Below are positions 23,201 to 35,100 of a stretch of 64,000 bases of DNA, piece after piece. How positions within the stretch are numbered: the first letter of the stretch is position 1; each line of letters opens with the position of its first letter. Origin of the DNA: Neostapfia colusana (taxonomy: Eukaryota; Streptophyta; Magnoliopsida; Poales; Poaceae); the NCBI GenBank assembly GCA_030760725.1, contig JASWHV010000008.1, positions 36,552,720-36,616,719 on the forward strand, read 5' to 3'. Made by a program: the position numbers and the translations under genes. The notes under the pieces were generated by a model that ran no database searches, had not been told where the DNA came from, and saw nothing but the letters and a program-made list of their open reading frames with translations.

Positions 23201-23397
23201 CTTGTTTCTGCATTGCATCATGACAGAGCCTAGCCCACAGATTTCAACGACGGAATTTTCACCGAAACGCACCGAGCCACGTACTGTCTCATCAAGTGAC
23301 ACGAGCGCAGACTAGCATCCTGTCATATGGTTGCTTGCCCCTGAGTCAAGATACCACTCCCTGTCTTCACATAACTCTAGGAACACACGTTCCTCAT
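20229..23397 (-). pseudogene. Copia B pol (protease, integrase, RT, RNase H)
   Basis: Reading continues left of the hAT element with REWYLDSGASNHMTGC (protease, DSGA motif, about 23370-23310) and VYYIPKLKSNIISLGQLEE. The integrase zinc finger and core follow (DLCGQIRPSTP, FRSDRGGEF, then MVERRNQTVVEM with the catalytic Glu). RT has GLKWVFKVKKDP, the QAPHAWNAKLDK region and the catalytic YVDDLIITGP at about 21190. RNase H ends with SSCEAEYIAAASEACQ and ADILTKA. Stops or frame changes near 23305, 23040, 22490, 21905, 21725, 21220 and 20590 make it inactive. The YVDD and DSGA motifs are intact. Confidence 0.88.
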
Positions 23398-23405
23398 TGA
23401 GGAAC

Positions 23406-24540
23406 CAGGGCCGGCTCTATAGTTTTGAAGGCCCTAGGAAAAGCTCCACGACAGGCCCCTCGAAGATATGTAAATATATACTTCACTCATAAATTATATA
23501 TAATAGTAACAACAATAACAACAATAAAGCCTTTATATCAAGCACATTGAGATAGCAGTTAGGCTAGATATGAAACTCAAACTAGGTTTCATATCCACAG
23601 AAATTGTTAGTTTTGATACTAGTTCACCAAGACTATCACAACCCTGCTCATTTATCTGGGCGTGAGACTAAAATAGTAAAATATACTAAAATACAAATTA
23701 ACTAATAAGATTAGCTAACTTGTAGTAATTTGTTCTTTGTTCTTTACTACTAATGAGATAACAATGAAATCTTTAAAAACATAGAGCAAATATGGTTACA
23801 TTAAAAAAAAAAGAACTCTAGAAACTCACCATCGACGAGACAAATGCGACATGGACTACATTTCTTCAACGGTTCAACGAACAGCCAACTTGAAATTAGA
23901 GAGGGGAGAACGTTGATAAATTAAAAAAACTAATGACATAAGATTACATATAGAATCACAGCTTCAGCATTTCGTCTATGACTTTAGGCTTTCATCTACG
24001 ATAATCTGAATAGTTATCGAATCTCTAATAAGAGATCAAAAATTAAAGCCTTAACAACAACAGTCCAAGAGTTGAGCGATGCAAGATTCCTCAAACTTTT
24101 GAATGTTGTTCGGTTCGTGTCAACTATGGAGATGAAGAGTCAAGCCATGAAGGAAATCATCATTTTGTTTTCACCAAAAAAATTGAGTGCCGCAACGGCA
24201 TAAATCAGTTAGACAATGATAATGTATAATGGGAAAATAAAAGTCAACATATGGAATGTCGACTTGTTGCTGGACTCAATGGACCGGTGTGTGGACCCAC
24301 TTGTAGTGAGCTGAATGTCAAATACTATATGTGTACTTTAAATTCTGAAGCCTCTAACTGAACTGAGCTTTGGTCGTCACCCTATTCCGAATTAAAATGC
24401 GATAGCTCATCACCGCACAGATAAACCAAACCAGAAATACTAGCATGTATTTTTTAACTCAAAATGTTGCAATCATGGGCCCTCTGGTGGCCTGGGCCCT
24501 AGGCGGTCGCCCCTCCCACCTAGGTCTAGAGCCGGCCCTG
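23406..24540. mobile_element. Non-autonomous hAT transposon, 1135 bp
   Basis: The 14-bp terminal inverted repeats are perfect: CAGGGCCGGCTCTA at 23406 and TAGAGCCGGCCCTG ending at 24540. They are flanked by a perfect 8-bp target duplication TGAGGAAC (23398-23405 and 24541-24548), the hAT hallmark. The inside is AT-rich with no transposase-like ORF, so it must have been moved by an enzyme encoded elsewhere. Confidence 0.93.
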
Positions 24541-24548
24541 TGAGGAAC

Positions 24549-25546
24549 ACGCTCTGCATTGGAACAAGGACAGATTGCAGGCTGTAGAGAGAAGTAGGGA
24601 TGGTTGATCAACCTCTTTCTTTGCCAGATTAGAAGCTTCATCCCATGGTTGTCGAGGTTTCCGGCATTCCTTGGCCCAATGCCCGTAAATGTCGCAGTTG
24701 TGGCACTTGCCTTTCTTGCGTCTAGTGCCACCACCAGACATTGGCTTGCCACCGTCGCGCGACGCACCACCGTCACGAGTGCCATCAGTGTGTGCACCTT
24801 CATTGTTTTTGGTCTGAGGTTGGCCACCGCCTTTGCTTCTGCTGGATCCACCTAGGCGCTGACGCTGTCTCGCCTCCCACTCCTCCTCGGTGAGGAGCAG
24901 ACGACCAGCCTTGTCGGTGTTCTCGCCAGTGTCGTCGCAATCCTTAGCCACACACAGCCTACCAACAAGTTCTTCTATCGTCAGCGTCTTCAGATCAAGA
25001 AACCTCTCGATCGAGACGGCGATCTGGTTGAACTTGGGTGGAAAAACGCACATGAATTTCTTGATCACATGTACATCTTCAATCTTCTCACCCAGCTCGT
25101 CGGCAACCAGAGTGCTTATCCTCATGGCAAAATCATCGACAGTCTCACCGTCCTTGAAGGCAATGACCTCAAACTCCTTCACATGTTTTTGGGCACTTGC
25201 CTCCTGGACCCGATCTGCGCCCATCCGCATGGACTTCACTGAAGCCCACACTTCTTTTGGCGGTTTTCTTCTTGGCCAGCATCGTGTGCATCTCCATCAG
25301 CACCGCGCAAAGGAGGGATGCTAGTGCAAGCCGATACTCGTGGCACTTGACCTTGTCATTCTCCATTGCCTCCCACAAGCCTTGAGCTTTGAGATTTACC
25401 TGCATCATCAACGCCCATTGTGTGTATTTTGTGCGCGTCGGTACTGGATACACGACTGACGTGTTGGATTCCTTCACGACCACGACGTCGCGCATGGTGC
25501 TGTTGTCGCTGGTGGTCACCAATACCTTCGAGGGAGGTGTCGCCAT
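24549..25546 (-). pseudogene. Copia B gag
   Basis: Starts MATPPSKVLVTTSDN at 25546, 5 bp after the primer site. The gag core (YTQWALMMQVNLKAQGLWEA, later DDFAMRISTLVADEL) is of the UBN2 type. A CCHC zinc knuckle, CHNCDIYGHWAKEC, lies at about 24700. A frame change near 25255 separates the two halves. The 3' end is cut off by the hAT insertion at 24540. Role: capsid and RNA packaging protein of the element. Confidence 0.82.
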
Positions 25547-25550
25547 GACA

Positions 25551-25565
25551 TGGCTCTGATGCCAA
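25551..25565 (-). other. Primer binding site of copia B
   Basis: The minus strand reads TTGGCATCAGAGCCA directly inside the LTR, close to the initiator-Met tRNA complement TGGTATCAGAGC. Confidence 0.8.
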
Positions 25566-25566
25566 T

Positions 25567-25983
25567 TTTCGGCGCAGCTTAGCATCGGTCAAGATCGTAA
25601 CTACACACTGAACTCGACGATATGGTGATGGATCACTCAAGAACGTAATTTGTGGCGAGAACGCGAGAGTTTGTTTGAGCCAATGCAGAACCGGCACTGC
25701 CTCTGATTTTCTGTTATGCTATATTGAGAGCAAAAATCTGTTACATGCCGATCTCAACGCCACGCACCCACTAAGCCACTAAACTGAGCGTGATGCCCGT
25801 TCAACCCGGAGGACCGGGTATTCTCCGCCGAGCTCTACGCATGTGACTTGTTCTTCTAACTGAATAACCGGAACAGGAGGAGGCGTGCTCCCTGATCAAC
25901 TAACATGCATCCTATCTTGCAAACTAAACATACTGATTTGTAAACATGAATGACGTGCAGCTAGTGCACGAGATTATTCAACA
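25567..25983 (-). repeat. 5' LTR of copia B
   Basis: Intact copy of about 417 bp, followed on the right by the GATTT duplication. Its inner end has mutated from the expected TG (plus view) to TT. Confidence 0.85.
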
Positions 25984-25988
25984 GATTT

Positions 25989-27244
25989 GAACTTATTGAC
26001 CTTTCATGCGGAAAGCAGATCAGTCTAGGAAAATGAAGCATATACATGCCTTGTGCCTCAACGGTTCAATCGATCTATGAAATAGGGCAAACCTATAGGA
26101 CAGACGAGAAGGTGACTGATCGAATGGTGATGTGAAGAGGCAAAGAACAAAGAAAAGAACATTCTAGCAGCTGAGATCATAGAATAACTCTATGCAGTGG
26201 GAAATTGCAGAAAGGAACACAAGGTGTATCTTTTTGTCATTCTATACCATGTGAATAACAGATAATGCGTATGTGTGCAGTAGGCTCAGGCCATTAAAAT
26301 GCTTTTATACATTAAATTTTACTCAACTTTCATTATTATTTTAGATTATACACGGTTTAAGAGATAAACTACACTGATACAATATGTATACTTAAGCTTC
26401 CTAAAAGTTGTTTTTTATCAACATAGCATGACCCTTTAGGGAACGAATTGTATGACACAACTGCAGATGCTCGCTGTTAGGATTCCACTACCTTTCAGTG
26501 AAGGTTAACTGAGATGTGGCCTTTTTTTATATATATGTCATGCTCTATTTGTCATAAAAAATACTATGATCTCCCCTTGCAGATCGAATTTGTCTTTACA
26601 ATGTTGTATTGGAAATACTGGATTTCCTTTTGACGTTGCTACTCCAAGATGGAACTACAAAGCTGCACTTGGAGAGGTGGTCTTGCTGTTGTACTCTAGC
26701 CCAATATAATTGCAGCCTTCGAAAATAATTGTGTCAAAACAGTCATTGGAAAGCCGAATAATTGTCGTGGTTTCATAAGAGGTAAGAAACCCTTCTCCTA
26801 TATTTAACATCAGAATGAAATAGGGATGCATTTCAAATAGCACAGTTCTCCAAATTTAGGACAGCATGATTGAAGTCTAGGCCCCGGAGGATCTACTGTG
26901 ATTAGCCGTGCCCTGAATGGATCATTCTTGATATTATACTGTTGCCATTTGTATCACTGTTTAATAGGATGAAATATAATCACCTAAGATGGTGCAGTGT
27001 TTTATGGAGATAGAAGAGAAATAAGGAATTTGCAAGAAAATATTGCCTGCTTTGGATTCTAATTGATGATGTTAGCACAACATTTTTTGTTCATTTTTAA
27101 GATAAGAGAATTGTCTCCACATCATCGCTTGAAGAATCAAAGATTTTAACCCACTAGAGGAATGACACATTAATTGAAATCCCTCTATTTCCCTTAAATG
27201 GAAATGAAACCTATCGATATTTTGGACTTCCGACTAGTATTCGA
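25989..27244. other. Interval without recognisable features
   Basis: Flank of the RRM gene resuming after copia B. AT-rich, with only short chance ORFs and no repeat ends I could recognise. A splice-acceptor-like CCCCTTGCAG at 26573-26582 is followed by about 100 open bases, but I see no known protein there. Confidence 0.4.
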
Positions 27245-27413
27245 ATGTATCATACGTTCTACCTCAAGGTGGCCTAGCTAAGAACACAAGAGGGATTATC
27301 CTGGTTCGGGCAAAAATGTCCTACGCCCAGCGGGGGTGTCTCGCTTGTTCTTACTTAAGAATGGGGTTGTTCTTACATGTGCGATAGCCTGCCTCTTCGG
27401 TCTCTCTATTTAT

Positions 27414-27433
27414 TCTCTCTCTCTCTCTCTCTC
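27414..27433. repeat. (CT)n microsatellite
   Basis: About ten CT units inside the LTR-like part of element F. Confidence 0.9.
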
Positions 27434-29142
27434 CTTTGATCTCTCTATTCCTAGTCCCCCCTCAGTGTTGCAGAGGGGAGGCGAGTCATGGGCACATGAT
27501 GGCTTGTCTTGTCATTCGTTTTACAGGGCACTCGATGGTGCCGCTGTACTCGTGGCCTGCTGCCACTCCTGCTCCCGTCTTGTCGCTGGGGAGGGGTCCA
27601 TACTGAAGCACACGCGTGCCCCCGCTTCACTCCTCTTTGGTCCCGTCAGAAGTGACGGGCATTCAATGCTGGAGCCGGAGGTACTCAATTACCATTCCAC
27701 TCAGCTAAGGCAGCGCCCGCCCTGCACTGAAGGCCACGTGCTTCTCTCCTAGCCGAGGTCAGGCTCGGGTTCTCCCCCGGGGGCTCAGACTTTCTTTTTC
27801 GGTTCGCCTTGAGGATGAGTTTTACGTCCTTCCTAGGGGTCAGCCCCGGGCTTCGTCGCGCCTCCTCCCGAGTCCAAGCTCAGTCGTGCTCCATCAAACC
27901 TCGTGGGATGCTCCCTCGGCACCTCCCCAGGATTCTGGGCCCAGAACCTTGTCAGTAGCCCCCGAGCCCCTGTCTGACCACGGTGATCGGTTGGGTGGTG
28001 AACTCCAATCAGCCTTGCACCTGCATAACCAAAAACAAAGCAACAAACAAGAAAGGTCATTTGTACTCGACTTATTTAGATAGCCTCGACGTGTGAACCT
28101 CCAGCGGTCGGTCACGACTGTGGGTCGTCCCCGCCGGGATCCTGCGGCGAGCCCCGGGTCTCTTTCAAGGGACCGGGTTGTTATTTATGGCGAGTTCGCC
28201 TTGCCCCCCATCCACGAGAAGTCCGTTGCTCGGAGGGGTCGGGTGGAGCAGGGGCTTGCCTCGATGCCCTGGCCCCTGAGCCCAGTGAGTTGCCTAACGA
28301 GTGGAGCCGAGTGAAACCCATTCGCTCCTTTTCATTTTGGACGGTCGGAACCATCGGCCCTGCTTCGCGCCGAGGGGCTTTATGGTTGAGGCTTTGATGC
28401 CTTCGTTTCATTTATTCCCAGCTTGAGACATGCGCATGGTTCCCAAGCTCTTTGTTGGCTCGGGCAGCTTGCTGCCAAACATTCAGGGGGCTACCTTGTG
28501 CTTGTGGTGCTGGGGCTCGGCTACAAGCTTAGAAGCGCCGGGGGATTCATCCCACACGAAATTATCTTTTTCTTGGACTGCTTCGCGTTGCTTGCCCTTC
28601 ACTCCGGATCACCCCAGGCGGCTCCTGAGCCATCCGCTGGCCAGCCTACAAACCCGTGACTTTCAAGCCCATTATGCGGACTGGAGACTTACCTTCCTCA
28701 CGCGGTCGTGTTGCCCTCCATCTCCTCCGAGTTCTACCGGGGTTGAGGAGGCGTCTCTCGACTCTTCTCCCGCGCCATGTTTGTGATTTCACACCACAAA
28801 GCCTAGTGGTTGCTGTCTGGTGGGACCTCTCCACGTATTGGGTTAACTCTGCCATGGGGAAAACAAGGAGGTGCCACTCGAGTCAATTCTCCAGTCGCTT
28901 TAAGCGGCTTTAATCTAGGGGCGAATGGGCGGCCTCGGCGGTTTCCCCCTCAAGGCAGTTTCAAACGTCATCCGTGCCCTGACGGTTGCCAGACCGGGCG
29001 TCGCTTTGTTGCCCTTATATTTCTTTCCTTCAGGATATCTCGCACGGGCTCGCCTGTATTGCTTCTGAGTTTCTTGTCTCGCGCAGCACTCTTCCTTCTC
29101 TTTGCCTCCAGCCAAGGCAGAAAGACCAAATCTTTATTCACC

Positions 29143-29740
29143 ATGTCTACGTGGATTTCCGCGCGTTGGTTTCTTTCATCGAAGGAGGCCTATTCTGTCC
29201 GGCTTCCAGAGGCAGAGAGTGTCTCTGTACCACGCGATGACGAAGTTGTCTCCTTTCTCGCGTTCCACACGCGAGGATTTGGGGTCCCAGCGCATCCCTT
29301 CTTCCAGCGGCTCCTCGGCGAATACGGGTCGAATTTCATCAGCTAACGCGGAACGGAATTCTGCATATGTCATTGTTCGTCACTTTGTGCGAGCCTTTCC
29401 TGAAGGTGGAGCCGGATCTCAATCAATGGAAATTTTTATTCTGGATGTGAGTCTCGGCGAACCCCGCTTCCCGATCTCGGCAGCGCTTGTCTTCAACTTC
29501 ATTCCTCGCTCAAAGGGTGACATCATGGATGGTTCTATATCTAGAACTCGTCGCTGGCGCTTCTCCGCTTCTACGGCAATCCCCTGGTACTGAAGCCCTC
29601 CTGGCGTGAGGGCATTTTTGACAGCGAGGCAGCCACGCTGGAGCCGCTTCTGGCCTGGCTGGAGGATCTCCAGGGGAGGGGACGCACCGGTGCTGCCCTT
29701 GTCCGCGTATTCGTGGAGCGCAGGATCCAACCCCTCTAGG
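29143..29740 (+). pseudogene. Gypsy-type PF04195-like ORF of element F
   Basis: Starts MSTWISARWF at 29143 (context ACCATG). It shows the family pattern 'charged start, then GFGVPAHPFFQRLLGEYG', which I recognise from the 'putative gypsy type transposon' domain PF04195 common in grasses. A stop at 29346 is followed in another frame by AYVIVRHFVRAFPEGG and, after a further change, by WLEDLQGRGRTG and VRVFVERRIQPL (about 29660-29737). The downstream piece MWKYLGPLDPMQKSEVDLLS (29755 on) also fits this family. Function in the element is unknown. Broken by at least two frame changes. Confidence 0.65.
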
Positions 29741-30739
29741 TCAGAGGGCACCCGATGTGGAAATATCTGGGTCCCTTGGATCCCATGCAGAAGTCCGAGG
29801 TGGATCTCTTATCCGCAGAGGTGGCGGCAAGTATGAAGGACCTTACTGGGGCGGCCCCTTTGGATGATGCCGTCCCTGCTGTGCTTCCCCTTCAGAGTGT
29901 TCGACTGCACGTCCGACACGATGCTGAGAAAGCGGAAGGTGAAGGGGGGACTGTCCGCCCTTAAGGGTCTGACTCCATCCGTCAAGGTCGGAGCAATACT
30001 GCACCGCTCAAAGAGGTATTGGCTTTTCTCCTGTTGTGTTAGCATGGGTTAGCGCGGGCGCGTGGATTTCTTACCGTTCCCCATGGCGCAGGAAGCTGGA
30101 TCTGGACGCCAGTGTTCTTGTCGGCAAGCCGGCGGAGGTGGTTCATCCGACTTCGGTCGCATGGCAAGGGTAGTCGCCCTTTCAGCGGTGGGCTCTGAAG
30201 CAGGTGTGGCCAGGGCTGCAGGCCCAACGAGCCGATCGCAGACCTGGAACCACTGCCTCCCGCTCCCATCGAGGTCGATACGGCCCCCAAGGGTTCGAGA
30301 CCTCTGCCGCCGGTGACGCCTGGCGGTGAGGTGAGCGAGGAAGAATCGGCCACGGTTCATCCCACTGTTCCTCGGGCGGAGCCATCGTCGGCCCCCTGGG
30401 AAATTGTGACCATGCCTGCTTGGGGCTTGGCACTGGTCGTGACCCCGGGGGATCCGGCATCGCCAACCATCCGAAAGGGTGTTGTTTCCCGCCTCGGGCG
30501 TTTCCCCGTCCGAGCTCGCGCGATGGGAGCAAGCCCGCACGGATGTCGAGAGTTCTTGTGCCAAGCTCACGGCTGCTCGGGCTGGCCTCATGACTGCGTA
30601 TGAGCGCATGGGCGGCGCGCTTGATCGACTTCAGAAAGCCGCTCCCAGCGGCCATGTGGGATCTCGGTTTCACCCTTGCTTTGTCTGCTTGGTTCATTTC
30701 GCTCCGTTTTTTGTGTTCTCCACTCTTTGCAGGGGTTGA

Positions 30740-31095
30740 TCCAATGGGCGGTTGAAAGGTTGCGTCTCGCTCAGGAAGGTGAGCTTCGTTAGAGGGAAGC
30801 AGAGTCCATGCTGGCGGTGGTGCAGGCGGAGCTTGCTCGAGTCCACGTGGAGGCTGTTTGAGCTGCCGAGGAGAAGGCGACCGCAGTTGCCCGACTGCTG
30901 GCGGTGGACGCCGAGCATGCAGGGGCTCGTGATGCAGCCCAGTCTGCCTTGAATGAGGCAGCAAAGGCGCGAGCAGCTGCGGAGTCCAGCGCTGAGGAAG
31001 CTCGGGTGGCCCGGGACGCCATGGTTGCAACGGATCGGCAGCTCTTCGGAAGGTCCCCTCCCCCCCCCCCCCCCCCCCCCCCCCCCCGCTCTTGA
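30740..31095 (+). pseudogene. Coiled-coil tail of element F ORF
   Basis: Plus-strand text from about 30745 is Ala/Glu/Arg-rich with heptad-like spacing (DAAQSALNEAAKARAAAESS, EEARVARDAM). Stops are present near 30790 and 30860. The frame runs into the C tract and would end in polyproline. Such coiled coils follow PF04195 in grass gypsy ORFs. No enzymatic motif. Confidence 0.5.
31060..31087. repeat. Poly-C run, 28 bases
   Basis: An unbroken run of 28 C, preceded by CCCCT. Very rare in plant genomes at this length, and a likely place for polymerase slippage or a misjoined assembly. Confidence 0.95.
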
Positions 31096-31159
31096 TTTCT
31101 TCTGGCATCTTTTTACCCAGCTTTGTTTTGTTTCTTCAGAGACGAAGGGTCACAAACAA

Positions 31160-32110
31160 CTTACCTCCGTGTACTGCTCCTCGGTCAAGTACGTATCTGA
31201 GGCCACCTAAACGGCCTCGACTGGTGCTCCTGATGCTGCTTGAGGTACTCGTTCACGGCTTGAATACGAACGTATGACAACGCTTGCGTTACAAGCTTCC
31301 GCACGTTCATGTTGAACACGGCTCCAGCATGGTCCAACATGCTCTTACTCGTGTCCTCTAAACGGTACCTCATCTATAAGAAAACAAATATTGAAGAGAT
31401 ATGCACTAACAATTTAATCAAGTTGAACAAAACTAATTTACAAAATTTTATTAAGCTAACTACCATAAAATCCGCCCACACAGCCCCCTGAAGGTTGTTG
31501 TGTGCCTCATGAGAGACACGAGCTTAGTCATCTCACGACGTCACAGGGACCCCATCAATCACACCGGGATAGTGCAGACACATTAAAGACCCGATGCAAC
31601 CGAACACCTGTCTGTGGTGCCTATGACCCGTGAACGAGTAGTCGTACCAGGAGCTGCAAGAATTTAGTGAACTCATTAATGTACCCACAAACAAAAGAAC
31701 CTAAAAGTTGAATACTATGTGATAGTTTGCTTACATTTCTCCGACAAGGTGAATAGTGACCCGCTCTATAGGAACTGGAGAAGGAAACATAAAGTGCGTC
31801 CTCCTCATCTGCCGCCAGGCTGTGGCGGTGCCCTAGCCTCTGACTCTGACTCAGATGACTCTGTGTCAGACTACAAAATTGAAGGATTGATAAGAACAAT
31901 TAATTGGTAAGTAATATATAAGATAACGTAATTCACAATGGAAATTTACCTCTGTGCGCTGTAAGGCCACAGGTCTGCCAACTAGGTCTAGGACGTGTCT
32001 CATCAGCTGAGAGCGTCTACTCTCACTTGACGAACTGTCCCTAAAAAGGGTGTCCCGTGCCGGCCTGAGGAAGCCCCTGGCCCCCTTATGTTCCGCTTCT
32101 CTGACGACAT
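31160..32110 (-). pseudogene. CACTA 2 second gene, partial
   Basis: Starts MSSEKRNIRGPGASSG at 32110. Downstream stretches match CACTA 1 in order: RHHRQVFGCIGSL-type region, an Ala/His-rich helix, then VFNMNVRKLVTQALSYVRIQ (about 31320-31260), parallel to VFHVNAAKAVRQALSNPRIQ in CACTA 1. The PF03004 core and coiled-coil tail that should follow are gone, because the element is truncated at about 31160. Confidence 0.6.
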
Positions 32111-32192
32111 CCTGTTGTAAGGAGTAATTGATCAATATGCTAAAGAAATATACAAAGTTATTATAATTTAGTGAACAAAAAGTTACTTGGAG

Positions 32193-35100
32193 TCAGTTTC
32201 GGAATTCATCGACATCACGAACCATACTCCTTAACCAAGACCATCGATCTTGTTTCGTAATTTGTTTCCGTCTTCGTTTGCGCATATCAGAAGTCTCTAC
32301 ATCGTCAGCGTCTCCAACCAAGTGATCGAGTTCAACACTAGGCTCGACGGAAAATAAGTCTGGCAACTCTTGATCTTGATAAACCTCGTAAATGTCATTC
32401 ATATCATGGTAACCATCATCTCTTGGGGTATATAACCGCTCACGAGGATTCACCTTATGTACCACCCACCAAGCATTAAGCTTTTGACATGAATAAGGTA
32501 AATAATACACTTGCTCCACTTGGTGTGCAAGAACAAATGTATCGTAGCCTCGTAGTCGTTCATTGTATTTGACTTCAACCATGCCAAATTCGTTTTGTCG
32601 TGTTATATGATTGTTGTTAAACCAATCACAGTCAAAGAAGTCGACTTGGAGTTCCTTATTCCCGACAAAATTAAATTCAATGATTTTGTTAATGATCCCA
32701 TCATAATTAGTTTCGCGTCCTTGAGAGTCGATTGCCCTCGTCACAACCGCGGTATTACTTGTTGCCGCGAGAGGACTTAGAGCTTCAAATTGAGTGGTAC
32801 GAAATCAAAACCCGTTGATGTCGTATCGGCCATACCTTCTAACTTTAACTATTCCATAGGATAGTTGTCGCAAGTCTTTATGGACGTCGGGCTCTTTCAC
32901 GCAATGTCAAAATTTTAAAGTTATAAGAATACTTTATAATACTTATAAGTTATAAGAATACTTTATAAATACTCATAAGTTAACGAGAAAACGTTACATG
33001 TTCTCAGAACTATTTGGTCGTCCATTTATTTTGCCCCGTCGCATCGTTTCTACTTGTTTGCTCGTAGGTTGATGTCTATGTGTCCAATTTTGCTTGTGGA
33101 ACTCACCGGCCAAAAAAACTTTCATAAATATAAATGTTGCATAATATGCCAATAAGCATTAATGTTAGGATAAAAACTTACTCGAAATATTTTTCCATCC
33201 CATCTATATTAGTATACATGTAGAGGAAAGCAACCGTTCTTTCATCTGTGGTATAATTGTAGCTCCAGCTACCACCAACAGTAGTGCCCCTCGTTGCAAA
33301 AATATAGAGATCGCTGCAAGGTGGATGTTCATCCATATTGTATTGCATCGCCGAAGTATTTACATTATGTTCCTCTGCAAACTAAACACTTGAAAAGTAT
33401 CCCACTTCCTTAAGGGTAAATGCTTCGGTGATACACCCTTCCACCCTTGCCTGGTTGCCAACCATCGGCTCCAGATATCTATGTGCTCTTTCAATGTGAT
33501 ACATCCATCTATATTGCACAGGACCGCCCCTTTTAGCCTCAAATAGAAGATGGATAAGGATATATTGCATTGGATTGAAGAAACCTAGAGGAAAAATTCC
33601 ATCTTACATAATAGTACCGGTATCTCCTCAAACTTAGTCATCATCTCTGCCGTGATTTCTTTAGCACAGATCTGTCTATAGAAGTAGCTAAGCTCGGCTA
33701 ACACCTTCCACACCGCATCATCAAAATAGCCGCAAAACATAACAGGTAGGAGTCTTTCTATGATTATGTGATAACAATGAATTTTCAACCCATTGAGATT
33801 TCCCGTCTTCATATTCACGACTCGTTTTAGACTAGCTGCATAACCATCTGAGAATTTCAAACTTTTCAACCATTTCATGACTTCTTTCTTTTCTTTAGAT
33901 CGAAGACAGAAAGAAGCACGTGGCTTACCACCACTTTTAGAGAGCTCAAGAGTTGGACGGTTACAAAGCTCTGCCAGATCCTTTCGAGCCTTTATATTGT
34001 CTTTTGTTTTGCCCATCATATACATGCATGTGCTTATTATACATTCGCCCATGTTATGCATCTGATGCATAACATCAATGTTGTGCATTGAAATCAAGGA
34101 CTTCACATACGGTAGCTCCCATATTCCACATATATGAGTTCAATTATGTTCCTCTCTGTAACCTACAAAATATCTAGGACGACTTTTATCTGCCACTAGT
34201 TTGTCCAAGATATCAGAAATTTCTGACCCGTTTTGATATTTCGGTAGTCCTTTTGTTACAATTGTGTACTTTCTGAAGACATTCTTCTATTGTCGAACCA
34301 CATGATTTCGAGGCAACCAACGTCTATGACAATCGAAGTAACATATCTTGCCTCCATGAGTATGTCAAAAGCAAACCGTGTCTGAGGCACATATTGGGCA
34401 TGTCAAACGATCGTGAGTGTTTCATCCAGAAAATCTTTGGTATGCTGGAAAATCATGGACGGACCATAAGTAAGCAGCCCGTAGGTTGAATTTCTGCTTC
34501 TTATAACAGTCGTACGCTTCGACTCCTGTCCACAATAGTTTCAGTTCTTCAATCAACGGTTTTAACATCACGTTTAGACGTGGGCCAGGATGATTAGGTC
34601 TAGATACGATGAGGCAAACAAAAATGAATTCATATTTCATACAAAGAGATGGTGGTAGGTTTTATGGAATAACAAAAATGGGCCAACACGAGTATGGCGT
34701 GGCATTTATATTAAACGGCGAGAAGTCATGTGTCGCCAACCCGATTTGAACATTTCTCGCATCACTGGCAAAGTACGGATCGACGCGGTCCAGACCTTCC
34801 ATGCCTCAGCATCGGACGGGTGCGTCATGACTCCATTGTTCTGATGTACACCTTCTTTGTGCCATCTCATGTGTCTGGCTATTCTTTTTGAAATAAACAA
34901 CCACTTAAATCGGGGTGTTAGAGGTAAGTAATGAAGTTGCCTATGTGCGACTTTTATCATCACATTATCACCATTGTCTATAATAACTTTGACAAACCTC
35001 GATTTACCACATTTTAAGCACTTGTTCTCTTTCACGTGCTCTTTCCAAAAAAGCATACAGTTGTCTGGACACACATCAATCTTCTCATATTTCATACTGA

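Larger units (their letters stand above)
15188..25983 (-). mobile_element. Copia LTR retrotransposon B (Tork-like), nested host
   Basis: Minus-strand element with LTRs starting TGTTGAATAATC at both ends (minus view) and a perfect 5-bp duplication GATTT at 15183-15187 and 25984-25988. It contains gag, protease, integrase, RT and RNase H in copia order on the minus strand, all with lesions. Two later insertions split it: copia A in the left (3') LTR and an hAT element between gag and pol. It lies in the 3' flank of the RRM gene. Confidence 0.9.
27245..31160 (+). mobile_element. Truncated gypsy-type retrotransposon F
   Basis: Composition turns GC-rich near 27245, with text typical of grass gypsy LTRs and leaders (a 'GGTTCGGGCAAAAATGTCCTACG' type stretch near 27304, a CT microsatellite, many Gly/Pro-coding runs). 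Plus-strand ORFs resemble the gypsy-associated PF04195 protein and a coiled-coil protein. No 3' LTR, primer site or polymerase is visible; the sequence stops at the edge of CACTA 2 near 31160. Boundaries are estimates. Confidence 0.6.

Noticed and set aside
26573..26700. Possible exon after CCCCTTGCAG
   Set aside because: Only about 100 open bases, no recognisable protein and no partner exon.
30182..31108. 308-codon minus-strand ORF
   Set aside because: It is the shadow of plus-strand GC-rich element F coding remnants and starts in the C tract; no domain.
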